Notes: generated by a model from the letters alone, not told the origin. Shown: positions 36,011-44,112, counted from the first letter of the stretch. The stretch is DNA of 64,000 nucleotides from Streptomyces globosus (GCF_003325375.1 NZ_CP030862.1:1119501-1183500), one strand, 5' to 3'. Numbers and translations: made by a program.

Positions 36011-36907
36011 ATGACGCCGATCACCATGGTGGAGGGGCGCCGCATCTCGCTCAGCAACCTGGACAAGGTCATCCACCCCGAGACCGGCTTCACCAAGGGC
36101 GAGGTACTGCACTACTACGCCACCGTCGCGAAGTTCCTGCTGCCGCACATCCAGGACCGGCCGGTTTCGTTCCTGCGCTATCCGGACGGACCCGAGGGGC
36201 AGCTCTTCTTCACGAAGAACCCGCCGCCCGGCACCCCCGACTGGGTGAAGACCGCGCCGGTGCCCCGGTCCGACGACCCCTCCGCCGAGCAGATCGTCGT
36301 CTCCGACCTGCCCTCCCTGATGTGGGCCGCCAACCTCGTCGTGGAGTTCCACGTCCCGCAGTGGACCGCCGGCAGCCCCGGCATCGCCAACCGCCTCATC
36401 CTCGACCTCGACCCCGGCGCGCCCGCCACCGTCGTCGAGTGCTGCGCCGCTGCCGTGTGGCTGCGGGAACGGCTCGCCGCGGACGGACTGCGGGCCTGCG
36501 CCAAGACCTCCGGGTCCAAGGGGCTGCACCTGTCCGTGCCGCTCGAGCCCGTCCCCTCGGAGCAGGTGTCCGCCTACGCCAAGGCCCTGGCCCAGGAGGC
36601 GGAGCGGGCGCTGCCCGATCTTGTCGTGCACCGCATGGCGAAAGCGCTGCGGCCCGGGAAGGTCTTCGTCGACCACAGCCAGAACGCCGCCGCCAAGACC
36701 ACCGCCGCGCCGTACACGCTGCGGGCCCGTGCCCGGCCCACCGTCTCCGCGCCCGTGTCGTGGAAGGAGGTGGAGGCCTGCCGCAACCCTGCTGACCTGG
36801 TGTTCCTCGCCGACGACATCCTGCCCCGGATCGAACGGGACGGCGACCTGTCCGCCGTCCTCCTCGACCCCGCCGCCGCCCACCGGCTGCCCGGAGCGCG
36901 GCCGTGA
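36011..36907 (+). CDS. ligD: LigD-type NHEJ polymerase/primase domain protein
   Basis: 298 residues from ATG 36011; a stand-alone polymerase domain of LigD. Conserved elements: LDKVIHPETGFTKGEVLHYY near the N-terminus, ILDLDPG with the catalytic Asp pair (DxD), SGSKGLHLSVP with the essential His, and a later VDHSQNAAAKTTAAPYTLRARA. It fills in or adds nucleotides (often ribonucleotides) at breaks bound by Ku. The ligase gene overlaps its stop (GTGA). In many actinobacteria polymerase, nuclease and ligase are fused in one LigD; here polymerase and ligase are separate and no nuclease domain is encoded nearby. Confidence 0.94.
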   Translation: MTPITMVEGRRISLSNLDKVIHPETGFTKGEVLHYYATVAKFLLPHIQDRPVSFLRYPDGPEGQLFFTKNPPPGTPDWVKTAPVPRSDDPSAEQIVVSDLPSLMWAANLVVEFHVPQWTAGSPGIANRLILDLDPGAPATVVECCAAAVWLRERLAADGLRACAKTSGSKGLHLSVPLEPVPSEQVSAYAKALAQEAERALPDLVVHRMAKALRPGKVFVDHSQNAAAKTTAAPYTLRARARPTVSAPVSWKEVEACRNPADLVFLADDILPRIERDGDLSAVLLDPAAAHRLPGARP

Positions 36908-37794
36908 TCCGCGTCGCCCTCGCCGCATCCGTACGCACCCTGCCGCGGGGCGCGGGGCTCGCGTACGAGCCGAAGTTCGACGGGCACCGGCTCGTCGTGA
37001 TCCGGAAGCCGGAGGGCGTGGTGCTCCAGGCGCGGTCCGGGCGGATCGTGAGCGGCGCCTTCCCCGACCTCGTCGCGGCCGCGCTGCAGCTGCCCGCCGA
37101 CACCGTCCTCGACGGGGAGGTCGTCGTCTGGCACGCCGGGCGCACCGACTTCGCCCTCGTGCAGCGGCGGGCCGCAGCGGCGACAGCCGCCCGGGCCGCC
37201 GTACTCGCGCAGAGCCACCCCGCCTCGTACGCGGCCTTCGACGTCCTGGAACTCGCCGGGCTCGACGTCCGGGCCCGGCCCTACGAGCGGCGCCGCGCCC
37301 TCCTCGTCGACCTGCTGCTGCCCCTCGGGCCGCCCCTTCAGCCCGTCCCCATGACCACCGATCCGGAGCTGGCCGCCACCTGGTACGAGACGCTCCCCGC
37401 CAGCGGCATCGAAGGGCTCGTGGTCAAACGGCTCGACCAGCCCTACCCGGCGGGGCGGCGGGGCTGGCAGAAGCTGCGGCACACGGAGGTCCGGGACGCC
37501 GCCGTCGTCGGCTACACCGGGACGGAGCGGAGGCCGCAGGCGCTGGTGCTCGTGCTGCCCGTCGGGGACGGGACGCCCGTCGTCTCCAGCCCGCTGTCCG
37601 CCGGACTGCGCGGGGAGGTCGCCGCCGAGCTGGCCGCCCGGGGGGCCGGCGCCCCGGCGGTGCGCACGGCCACCGCCGTCGGCGTGGGCGACGTCGCCTA
37701 CCGGGTGCTCGACCCGCCGCTGTCCGCCGAGGTGCGGCACACCTCCACGCGGCACCCGCCGCCCGAGGTGCTGCGGCTGCGGACACCGCTCTGA
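36904..37794 (+). CDS. ATP-dependent DNA ligase (LigD ligase type)
   Basis: 296 residues from GTG 36904 overlapping the polymerase stop (GTGA). Adenylation motif I is AYEPKFDGHR with nucleophilic Lys24. Also seen: motif III-like SYAAFDVLEL, motif IV GIEGLVVKRLDQPY and motif V GWQKLRH, followed by a short OB-fold region (AAVVGYTGTERR). Short for an ATP-dependent ligase but in the range of LigD-type ligase domains. It seals breaks in NHEJ together with Ku and the adjacent polymerase. Its stop codon lies inside the left arm of a palindromic terminator. Confidence 0.93.
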   Translation: MIRVALAASVRTLPRGAGLAYEPKFDGHRLVVIRKPEGVVLQARSGRIVSGAFPDLVAAALQLPADTVLDGEVVVWHAGRTDFALVQRRAAAATAARAAVLAQSHPASYAAFDVLELAGLDVRARPYERRRALLVDLLLPLGPPLQPVPMTTDPELAATWYETLPASGIEGLVVKRLDQPYPAGRRGWQKLRHTEVRDAAVVGYTGTERRPQALVLVLPVGDGTPVVSSPLSAGLRGEVAAELAARGAGAPAVRTATAVGVGDVAYRVLDPPLSAEVRHTSTRHPPPEVLRLRTPL

Positions 37795-37838
37795 CCTGCG
37801 CCGCGAAGGCACAGGTCAGAGCTGTTTGCGCAGGTCAG
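37791..37838. terminator. bidirectional hairpin containing both convergent stop codons
   Basis: CTGACCTGCGC (37791-37801) pairs perfectly with GCGCAGGTCAG (37828-37838), loop 26 bases. The TGA of the ligase gene (37792-37794) and that of the DUF6479 gene (37835-37837, minus strand) are in the arms. Confidence 0.65.
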
Positions 37839-38233
37839 GAGTGGGCGCCGCGGCCCGCGTCCGGCGGGGACCCCGGCTGCGGGTGCGGGCCCGGCCCCTC
37901 CGCGCGCCGGTAGCCGGACTCCCGGCGGGCGCGGACCTCGTCCGGGTGCTCGGAGGTCGTCGACCCGAAGTTCCCGTAGCCCTGCATCTCGTGCGGGCGC
38001 AGACCGCCCTCCGGGATGCCGACGGAGTCGCGCTCCTCGCGGACCTCGTACACCGCCCCGCCCTCCGGCACATGCGGCTGGCTCTCGGCGTCCGGCGGCG
38101 GCGGCTCCTTGGCCCGGACCCGCTGCCCCAGCTTGAAGCCGGCCAGCAGGAAGCCCGCGATCAGGATGCCGACCACGAAGAACCAGGCGATGTCGGTGAG
38201 AGTCGCGTCGACCGCGATGTAGCTCATGTCCAT
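37835..38233 (-). CDS. DUF6479-family membrane protein
   Basis: 132 residues from ATG 38233 (GGGA about 11 bp upstream; ATGs at 38242 and 38227 are alternatives). One membrane segment near the N-terminus (AWFFVVGILIAGFLLAGFKLGQ), then a cytoplasmic Pro/Glu/Arg-rich tail with PPPPDAESQPHVPEGGAVYEVREERD and LRPHEMQGYGN, which matches the streptomycete DUF6479 pattern (…EEGPVREVREnRE…LTPHELKGHGN). Function unknown. Stand-alone gene, convergent with the ligase gene, divergent from the small basic protein at 38356. Confidence 0.85.
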   Translation of the reverse strand: MDMSYIAVDATLTDIAWFFVVGILIAGFLLAGFKLGQRVRAKEPPPPDAESQPHVPEGGAVYEVREERDSVGIPEGGLRPHEMQGYGNFGSTTSEHPDEVRARRESGYRRAEGPGPHPQPGSPPDAGRGAHS

Positions 38234-38355
38234 ACGAGCCATTTTCCCGGTTTTCTGGTGATTCACCCGGGGAGAAATGGTTCCCGCCGATCCGATTGCC
38301 CCCGGGGCCGGAGGGTATGCGCCGCGGGCGACCGACCGGAGAGAGGAGCCGGGCC

Positions 38356-38679
38356 ATGCCCCGCGGATCGTCACCCAAGCGCGAACGGCAGTACGAGCAC
38401 ATCAAGGAGAGCGCGGAGGAGCGCGGCGTACCCGAGGCCCGTGCCAAGGAGATCGCCGCCCGCACCGTCAACAAGGTCCGCGCCCAGGAAGGCGAGGCCG
38501 AGACGGCGAGCAGGCTGTCCCTGGAGGACATGCCCCCGTCGCGGCGCGGCGGCCTGCACTCCCACGAGGGAGCACAGGGACCGACGTACGCGCAGCTGTA
38601 CGAGGAGGCCCGGAGGCGCAACGTCCGCGGCCGCTCCGACATGAACAAGGCACAGCTCAAGCGGGCCCTCGGGAAATAG
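38356..38679 (+). CDS. DUF7218-family small basic protein (plasmid-stabilisation-like)
   Basis: 107 residues from ATG 38356 with GGAG upstream. Starts MPRGSSPKRERQYEHIKESAEERG, continues ARAKEIAARTVNKVRAQEGEAETAS, RRGGLHSHEGAQGPT, and ends with a Rho-N/SAP-like helix pair LYEEARRRNVRGRSDMNKAQLKRALG. Such proteins are common in actinobacteria and are often labelled plasmid stabilisation protein without experimental support; the C-terminal motif suggests nucleic-acid binding. Convergent with the XdhC-like gene, 3 bp between stops. Confidence 0.85.
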   Translation: MPRGSSPKRERQYEHIKESAEERGVPEARAKEIAARTVNKVRAQEGEAETASRLSLEDMPPSRRGGLHSHEGAQGPTYAQLYEEARRRNVRGRSDMNKAQLKRALGK

Positions 38680-38682
38680 GCG

Positions 38683-39663
38683 TCAGCGCAGGGGGCCGTC
38701 CGTGTCGCGGAGCGGCCGGACGCCGCGCCCGGCCAGCACCGCGAGGATCTCCGCGCAGATCGCGAGGGCCGTCTCGGCAGGCGTACGGGCGCCCAGGTCC
38801 AGGCCGATCGGCCCGTGCACCCGCGACAGCTCCGCCTCCCGCACGCCCGCGGCCCGAAGCCCCTCGCGCCGCCGGGCCGTCGTCTTCCGCGAGCCCAGCG
38901 CGCCCACGTACGGAACCCCCAGCTCCAGCGCCGCCCGCAGGGCCGGCACGTCGAACTCCGGATCGTGGCTCAGCATCACCAGGCACGCCGCGTCCCGCCG
39001 CGCCGCCAGCAGCTCCTCCGCCTCCGCGGCACCGGCCACGCACTCCGCCTCCCAGCCCAGCAGCCGCGCCTGCGCCCCGATCACCTCCGCCAGCTCGCCG
39101 CCGCCCCCGACCACCAGGTGCGGGGCCGACGGAAACGCCTCCACCAGCACCAGCCCCGCCTGCCCGTACAGGGCGTCCCGACCCGCACGGCGCGCCGCCA
39201 GCAGCTCCCCGGCCCGCCGTACGGCCTCGTCCGCCGACCCGTCCGCCGCGTCCACGACCTCGCTCACCGCCCTGTCCGCCCGCTCGTTCAGCCGCGTCAC
39301 CAGCGCCACCCCTGCCCCCCGGCCCAGCAGCTCCCACCACCGCGCCGGCACCGACGCCAGCGGCTGCAGCAGGACCTCCGCCCGGCCGCCGCAGGTCAGC
39401 CGCGCCGCCGCCGCGCCCTCCGCCCCGACCGACACCTCGCACACCCGGGCCGTGTCCCCGGCCCGCCACGCCGCCGCCTCCGCCACCAGCTCGGCGTCGA
39501 AGACGCCCCCGTACAGCGAGCCCGCACACCCGCCGCGGGCGTCCACCAGCAGGGCCCCGGCCGGCTCCCGCGGGCCGAAGCCCTGCTCGGCGACCGGGCG
39601 GGCCAGGAACGCCGCCCGCCCCTCGGCCGTCCACCGCTGCGCCGCCTCCACCAGTCCGCGCAT
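38683..39663 (-). CDS. XdhC/CoxF-family protein
   Basis: 326 residues starting at ATG 39663. The N-terminal region has EPAGALLVDARGGCAGSLYGG, the XdhC/CoxI strand-turn with a Gly-rich loop, and the C-terminal half is a Rossmann-like domain (APHLVVGGGGELAEVIGAQARLLGWE, then CLVMLSHDPEFDVPALRAAL and YVGALGSRKTTARRREGL). Family members deliver the molybdenum cofactor, often sulfurated, to xanthine dehydrogenase or CO dehydrogenase. No molybdoenzyme gene is in the window, so it would serve one encoded elsewhere. ATG with GGAGGGAGCAGCG upstream. Confidence 0.9.
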   Translation of the reverse strand: MRGLVEAAQRWTAEGRAAFLARPVAEQGFGPREPAGALLVDARGGCAGSLYGGVFDAELVAEAAAWRAGDTARVCEVSVGAEGAAAARLTCGGRAEVLLQPLASVPARWWELLGRGAGVALVTRLNERADRAVSEVVDAADGSADEAVRRAGELLAARRAGRDALYGQAGLVLVEAFPSAPHLVVGGGGELAEVIGAQARLLGWEAECVAGAAEAEELLAARRDAACLVMLSHDPEFDVPALRAALELGVPYVGALGSRKTTARRREGLRAAGVREAELSRVHGPIGLDLGARTPAETALAICAEILAVLAGRGVRPLRDTDGPLR

Positions 39664-39892
39664 CGCGCTGCTCCCTCCTCGTCGTCAGAGCGCCGTCGTC
39701 GCCGGGGCCGCCGATGCGTGCCGCGGCCCCATCACCAACCTATGCACGCCGCCCGTGCCCACCCATGCCCCGAACCCACAGACCGCGGGGACCGCCCTCG
39801 TACGGACCACCGGGCCGACGCGGCGGCCGGCGGCACTTGCGGATCGCCCCCCGATGGGGTTCCGTCGAAAGGGAGAGGCCTAGCGAGGACCC

Positions 39893-40546
39893 ATGTTCTT
39901 CACCGACCGCGACGACGCGGGACGACGACTCGCCGAAGCGCTCAGGGCGTACGCGGCGGAGGACCCCGTCGTCCTCGGCCTCCCGCGCGGCGGAGTCCCC
40001 GTCGCCTACCACGCGGCCCGCGCCCTCGGCGCCCCCCTCGACGTGGTCGTCGTCCGCAAGCTCGGGGTGCCGTACCAGCCCGAGCTGGCGTTCGGGGCGA
40101 TCGGCGAGGGCGGCGTACGCGTCATCAGCGACGACATCGTCCGCCGCGGCCGGATCAGCGAGGCGGACATCGCCCGCGTCGAACGCGCCGAACAGGAGGA
40201 ACTCCGCCGCCGCGCCGACCGCTTCCGCTCCGGCCGCGCCCCCGTCCCCCTCGACGGCCGCACCGCGATCGTCGTCGACGACGGCATCGCGACGGGCGCC
40301 ACCGCGGCCGCCGCCTGCCGCGTCGTCCGGGCCCACGGCGCGCGCCGCGTCGTGATGGCGGCGCCGGTGGCCGCACCCGACGCGGTGGCCCGCCTCGCCG
40401 AGGCCGCGGACGAGGTGGTCACCCTGGCGGAACCGGCCGCGTTCTCCGCGGTGGGCCAGTGGTACCGCGACTTCGACCAGACCCCGGACGACGCGGTGGT
40501 CGCCCTCCTGGCCAGGGCGGCGGCCGAAAGGACCGGCGAAACATGA
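39893..40546 (+). CDS. phosphoribosyltransferase (COG1926-like)
   Basis: 217 residues. PRPP-binding loop VVDDGIATGATAAAACRVVR is textbook. N-terminus MFFTDRDDAGRRLAEALRAY, PVVLGLPRGGVPVAYHAAR and VVVRKLGVPYQPELAFGAI match the stand-alone type I phosphoribosyltransferases found beside dienelactone-hydrolase-like proteins. Substrate unknown. ATG at 39893 with GAGGACC before it. The stop overlaps the next start (ATGA), so both genes are co-translated; in other bacteria the two are sometimes one fused protein. Confidence 0.92.
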   Translation: MFFTDRDDAGRRLAEALRAYAAEDPVVLGLPRGGVPVAYHAARALGAPLDVVVVRKLGVPYQPELAFGAIGEGGVRVISDDIVRRGRISEADIARVERAEQEELRRRADRFRSGRAPVPLDGRTAIVVDDGIATGATAAAACRVVRAHGARRVVMAAPVAAPDAVARLAEAADEVVTLAEPAAFSAVGQWYRDFDQTPDDAVVALLARAAAERTGET

Positions 40547-41211
40547 GGCAGCGGACCGACCCGACCCCCGTGGTGATCGACGCGGCGGGCCTCCCGCTGG
40601 AAGGCGACCTGGCCCTCCCCCCGAACACCCCCGCCGTCGTCCTCTTCGCCCACGGCTCCGGCAGCAGCCGCCACAGCCCCCGCAACCGGCAGGTCGCCGA
40701 CACCCTCGTCCGCGCCGGCCTCGGCACGCTCCTCTTCGACCTGCTGACCCCGCAGGAGGAAGGGGACCGCGCCCGCGTCTTCGACATCCCGACCCTGGCA
40801 GGCCGCCTCACCGCGGCGACGGCCTGGCTGCGCACCCGCCCGGGAACCCCGCCCGCCCTGGCCTACTTCGGGGCGAGCACGGGCGCGGCCGCAGCCCTGA
40901 CGGCAGCCGCCGCCCCGGACTCCCCGGTCTACGCGGTGGTCTCCCGCGGCGGCCGCCCCGACCTCGCGGACCACCTCCCCGCGGTCCGCGCCCCCACCCT
41001 CCTCATCGTCGGCGGCGACGACACCCAGGTCCTGATGCTGAACCGCGAGGCGCAGTCCCGCCTCCGCTGCGAAAGCCGCCTGGAGGTGGTGGAGGGCGCA
41101 ACCCACCTCTTCGAGGAACCGGGCGCCCTGGAGGAAGTCGCCACCCTGGCCACCAGGTGGCTCACCACCCACCTCCCCGGCCGCAGTGGCGCGGCCCCGT
41201 CTCAGACCTGA
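40543..41211 (+). CDS. alpha/beta hydrolase (dienelactone hydrolase family)
   Basis: 222 residues; ATG at 40543 overlaps the preceding stop. Nucleophile elbow GASTG (in YFGASTGAAAAL), oxyanion region FAHGSGSSRHSPRN, acid in GGDDTQVL and His in EGATHLFEEPG complete a catalytic triad. Cytosolic, no signal peptide. Physiological substrate not known; its constant pairing with the phosphoribosyltransferase suggests a joint pathway. The 3' end overlaps that of the convergent DUF397 gene by 10 bp. Confidence 0.9.
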   Translation: MRQRTDPTPVVIDAAGLPLEGDLALPPNTPAVVLFAHGSGSSRHSPRNRQVADTLVRAGLGTLLFDLLTPQEEGDRARVFDIPTLAGRLTAATAWLRTRPGTPPALAYFGASTGAAAALTAAAAPDSPVYAVVSRGGRPDLADHLPAVRAPTLLIVGGDDTQVLMLNREAQSRLRCESRLEVVEGATHLFEEPGALEEVATLATRWLTTHLPGRSGAAPSQT

Positions 41212-41387
41212 GGCGCGAAACCGACGAACCCGGCCCAGGCGGCGGGGGAGAGGGCGATCCGGGGCCCGTCCTGCACCTTGGAGTCACGGACGTGGACGGC
41301 GTGCGCACCAGCGGCAACCTCGACACAGCTGTCTCCGTCGCCGCTGCTGTAGCTGCTTTTGAACCAGGCCAGTTCATGCGCGTTCAT
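41202..41387 (-). CDS. DUF397 protein (WhiJ-associated small protein)
   Basis: 61 residues: MNAHELAWFKSSYSSGDGDSC, then VEVAAGAHAVHVRDSK and PAAWAGFVGF, the full DUF397 signature. Such small proteins are encoded next to XRE/DUF5753 regulators in abaA/whiJ-type loci and are thought to antagonise or modulate them. The start overlaps the regulator's stop (ATGA). The Cys at residue 21 is conserved in the family. Confidence 0.95.
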   Translation of the reverse strand: MNAHELAWFKSSYSSGDGDSCVEVAAGAHAVHVRDSKVQDGPRIALSPAAWAGFVGFAPQV

Positions 41388-42262
41388 AGTGCTCCTCGCA
41401 TCTCCCGCAGCAGGCCCGCGGAGTCCTCCAAGGAGAGGGCCTGTGCGCGCATCCTGGCATATCGCCGTTGGAGCACGCTGATCTCCTTCGGGTCGGCGAA
41501 GAAGAGGCCTCCACGCTGCCCCTCGTTGTAGGCGAACCAGCGGGCCTCTGACGTCTCCAACAGCTGCACGGGCCCGGCAAGCCCCGCATGTGAAGGACGT
41601 ACCAGCGGCATCACCTGGATCTCCACGTTGCGCAGGCGGGCGACCTCCAGTACGTGCTCGATGAGCATCCGGGTCACCTCCACCCCGCCCGTCCTCCGCA
41701 GGAACAGGTGTTCCTCCAGGATGAAGCCGAAGGTCGTGTTCGGGCGTTCCCGCAGCAGTCGCTGCCGTTCCGCCCGCGCCGCCCACTGCGCCTCGATCTG
41801 TTCGTCGCTCAGCGGCGGCAGCTGGTCCACGAACAGGGTGCGCGCGTACGACTCGGGCTGCAAGAGGCCAGGGACCATCCGGCACTCGTACGTGTACAGG
41901 GTGACCGCCTCCGCCTCCAACCCCGCCCACCGCCGGAACCAACTGGCCAGTCCCGGCTGCCGCGACAGATGCAGGGCCGCCTGCCGCAGCGCGCCCGTGT
42001 TCCCCAGTGCCTCCTCCGCCTGCTCCACGAAATGCCGGTCCGGCATCCTCCTGCCCTGCTCGACGGAGGCCACGGTGTGCCGTGAGAAACTGACCCGCTC
42101 CGCGAACTCCGCACGGCTCAGGCCCGCATGCTCCCGCAGGGCCTGGACGACCGCGCCGAACGTGCGCAGGCTGTCCGACGCCTCCGGCTCCCCGCCGACC
42201 GGGCCGCAGCCGCCCGCCGCCTCCGCGCCAGCACCGCCCTGGTCCGTGTTCCCGTAGGCCAT
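41384..42262 (-). CDS. XRE-family regulator with DUF5753 (WhiJ/AbaA-like)
   Basis: 292 residues from ATG 42262 (GGAGGTG 8 bp upstream). HTH region: LRTFGAVVQALREHAGLSRAEFAERVSFSRHTVASVEQGRRMP, a XRE-type helix-turn-helix. The remaining 200 residues are the DUF5753 sensor-like domain: WFRRWAGLEAEAVTLYTYECRMVPGLLQPESYAR, FILEEHLFLRRTGG, VQVMPL-like NVEIQVMPLVR and QLLETSEARWFAYNEGQ. These regulators influence development and antibiotic production in streptomycetes together with DUF397 partners. Divergent from the ATPase gene. Confidence 0.95.
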   Translation of the reverse strand: MAYGNTDQGGAGAEAAGGCGPVGGEPEASDSLRTFGAVVQALREHAGLSRAEFAERVSFSRHTVASVEQGRRMPDRHFVEQAEEALGNTGALRQAALHLSRQPGLASWFRRWAGLEAEAVTLYTYECRMVPGLLQPESYARTLFVDQLPPLSDEQIEAQWAARAERQRLLRERPNTTFGFILEEHLFLRRTGGVEVTRMLIEHVLEVARLRNVEIQVMPLVRPSHAGLAGPVQLLETSEARWFAYNEGQRGGLFFADPKEISVLQRRYARMRAQALSLEDSAGLLREMRGAL

Positions 42263-42421
42263 CCCGGCCCACCTCCCGCGCACGTGCCCGCTTACCGCTC
42301 CCGACCCGCCCCATGGTCACGGACCGTGACGCGTACTGTCCACCCTCCGTACGCGTACGCTGACGCGGCGTACGCGGTGGGTCCCTGGTGAACGGCTCGC
42401 CCCCGCCCCCACATTGGGGTC

Positions 42422-42871
42422 ATGACACCCCACTCCACCGAACGGACTCTGCCTGCGCCGGTCACCGTACGTGTGTTCTCCGAGCGGTTCCGCTCCACCC
42501 GCCGCGGTGCCCGCCTCGCCCGCTGCCTCGCCGTGCACCAGCTCCAGGCGTGGGGCATCAGGTCCGACACCGTCCTCTCCCACGACGCGGCGCTCGTCAT
42601 CGCCGAACTCACCGCCAACGCCGTCACGCACGGCCGTCTGCCGGGAAGGGACTTCGCACTCACCCTCACCCTCGCTCCCGACACCCTCCGCATCGAGGTC
42701 TCCGACACCCGCAGCGAGCGCCTCCCGCCCACCCCGGCCACAGAGCCGCCACCGCTCTCCGAATCGGGCAGGGGCCTGCTCCTCGTCCAATCCCTCGCAA
42801 CCCACTGGGAGGTCCACCCGCGCACCCCCGTCGGCAAGACGATCTCCGCGCACCTGCCCATCCCCCGTTGA
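42422..42871 (+). CDS. RsbW-like ATP-binding (HATPase) protein
   Basis: 149 residues. Motifs of the GHKL ATPase fold in its anti-sigma/RsbW form: LVIAELTANAVTHGRLPGRDF (N box), IEVSDTRS (G1), SGRGLLLVQSLATHW (G2). It may phosphorylate or bind a partner protein; such ATPases are regularly found with XRE/DUF5753 and DUF397 genes. Divergent from the XRE gene by 159 bp. The ATG at 42422 is directly preceded by a weak site (GGGGTC). Confidence 0.9.
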   Translation: MTPHSTERTLPAPVTVRVFSERFRSTRRGARLARCLAVHQLQAWGIRSDTVLSHDAALVIAELTANAVTHGRLPGRDFALTLTLAPDTLRIEVSDTRSERLPPTPATEPPPLSESGRGLLLVQSLATHWEVHPRTPVGKTISAHLPIPR

Positions 42872-43306
42872 CCTCCGGGTGGGGGGCTTGCGTTGGGAGG
42901 CCGGTACCGAACCTCGTGGCGGCGGGTTGCCGTCGTCGCCTGGGTGTTTACGAGTCTGGGCGCTCGCCGGATCGGAGCCCTGCTCGTCCCGGTGCATCTC
43001 TGACGTAGCCCGCGGACGGAAGGAGGTGCCCCATGTCGAAGGGGAGGGCGAAGGCGTCGTCGGCCACGGGGAGGAGCAGCCGCCAAGCCGAGGTCAGGTT
43101 CTCGACAGCCGGCTTCCGCCCGGTGAGCGTGTGCACGGCCGAGGTCCGGTCGGGCCGGCGGAGGGCTGCCGATCACCCCGTGGCAGACGGGTGCGTGAGT
43201 ACCGGCAGCGGCCACCTCCTCGACGGCGAAGCCGTGATCGCGCTCGTGCCGCGCGTTCCCCGTGCGGCCCACGCGCCCCTCGCGCGGGACCTGCGCAACA
43301 ACGACA
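42872..43306. other. 435-bp stretch without a confident gene
   Basis: Two weak candidates overlap on opposite strands. The plus-strand frame from ATG 43033 has an excellent GGAAGGAGGTG site but its product is Arg/Ser-rich and runs on into the terminator. On the minus strand, 42948-43136 contains ENLTSAWRLLLPVADDAF followed by ALPFDMGHLLPS, which reads like protein but is bounded closely by stops. It may be the remnant of a gene. Confidence 0.4.
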
Positions 43307-43341
43307 AAGGCCCGGACTCAGTGGGACTGAGTTCGGGCCTT
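43307..43341 (-). terminator. terminator of tRNA-Arg transcript
   Basis: A 15-base arm (43307-43321) pairs with 43327-43341 with one G-T type exception and loop of five bases. On the minus strand it is followed by TTGTCGTTGTT, a T-rich run uncommon here, 52 bp after the tRNA 3' end. Confidence 0.8.
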
Positions 43342-43393
43342 CATGCTTGGCACTTCAGCTGGTCAGCGACACTTGCACACTGAACGGCTGGAG

Positions 43394-43465
43394 TGCCCCC
43401 GGCAGGATTCGAACCTGCGCACACGGCTCCGGAGGCCGTTGCTCTATCCCCTGAGCTACGGGGGC
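43394..43465 (-). tRNA. tRNA-Arg (CCG anticodon)
   Basis: 72 nt on the minus strand. The acceptor stem GCCCCCG pairs with CGGGGGC and the discriminator is A. The D-arm GCTC...GAGC, anticodon stem ACGGC/GCCGT with loop CTCCGGA (anticodon CCG), and T-arm GCAGG-TTCGAAT-CCTGC all fold. CCA is not encoded. It reads CGG Arg codons, frequent in this genome. No direct repeat of the 3' end was seen nearby, so no integrated element is evident here. Confidence 0.97.
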
Positions 43466-43494
43466 GTGTCGTTCGCTGTGCGGCGACGGGTTGA

Positions 43495-43524
43495 ACACTA
43501 CCAGCTCCCGCGGGGTGATCAGAA
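43495..43524 (-). promoter_or_regulatory. candidate promoter of tRNA-Arg
   Basis: On the minus strand TTCTGA (43519-43524), 18 bases, TAGTGT (43495-43500). The expected start is about 23 bases before the tRNA 5' end. Confidence 0.45.
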
Positions 43525-43606
43525 ACCGTTTCCGGGGGACGGGGGAGCGGGTCGCCCGGACGGGGTGGAAGTGGCGAAAACCCGGACGCGGGGGCCGCAG
43601 CCGACC

Positions 43607-43612
43607 TACTCT
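43607..43612 (+). promoter_or_regulatory. -10 box TACTCT of a leaderless transcript
   Basis: TACTCT is followed by six bases and then the GTG start at 43619. No ribosome site is present. This spacing places the transcription start on the start codon. Confidence 0.6.
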
Positions 43613-43618
43613 CGAGTT

Positions 43619-44038
43619 GTGCCAGGCGCCTCGGGCCGGGTCCTTGTCGTCGACGACAACAAGGTCATCCGGCAGCTGATCAAGGTCAATCTCGAGCTGG
43701 AGGGCTTCGAGGTCGTGACCGCGAGCGATGGTGCCGAGTGTCTGGACATCGTGCACGACGTGGCCCCCGATGTGATCACCCTTGATGTGGTCATGCCCCG
43801 GCTCGACGGGTTCGGGGCCGCCGCGCGGCTCAAGGCCGACCCGCGGACCCGGGACCTGCCCGTCGCCATCATCAGCGCCTGCACCCAGTACGAGGTGGAG
43901 TCCGGCATCGAGGCCGGGGTCGACGCCTTCATCGCGAAGCCCTTCGAGCCCGCCGAGCTGGTGCAGGTGGTGCGCCGCCTCGTCGAGCGCCGCGGCCGCC
44001 GGGAGCGCAGGGGAGCCGGAGCCGGGCAGCGGGGCTGA
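43619..44038 (+). CDS. receiver-only response regulator
   Basis: 139 residues from GTG 43619, apparently leaderless. One CheY-like receiver domain: RVLVVDDNKVIRQLIKVNLELEGFEVV, phosphoacceptor Asp in ITLDVVMPRLDG, Ser in IISACTQYEVE, Lys in AFIAKPFEPAELV, and a basic tail RRGRRERRG. No DNA-binding domain, so output must pass through another protein. No kinase gene is adjacent. The gene stands directly before nrtL and lysA and is conserved at this place in streptomycetes (recalled, not checked). Confidence 0.93.
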   Translation: MPGASGRVLVVDDNKVIRQLIKVNLELEGFEVVTASDGAECLDIVHDVAPDVITLDVVMPRLDGFGAAARLKADPRTRDLPVAIISACTQYEVESGIEAGVDAFIAKPFEPAELVQVVRRLVERRGRRERRGAGAGQRG

Positions 44039-44106
44039 TCCCGGGGGTGTTTCCCCCGGGCATTTCACATCGCGGAATCGGTCGCGGTGGGGCGGGAATT
44101 CTGGCC

Positions 44107-44112
44107 TAGGCT
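44107..44112 (+). promoter_or_regulatory. -10 box TAGGCT of a second leaderless transcript
   Basis: TAGGCT, seven bases, then GTG 44120 of nrtL, with no ribosome site between. Same arrangement as at the response-regulator gene. Confidence 0.6.

Noticed and set aside
43394..43465. tRNA-Arg as attachment site of an integrated element
   Set aside because: No repeat of the tRNA 3' end and no integrase gene in the flanking sequence; both sides are core genes.
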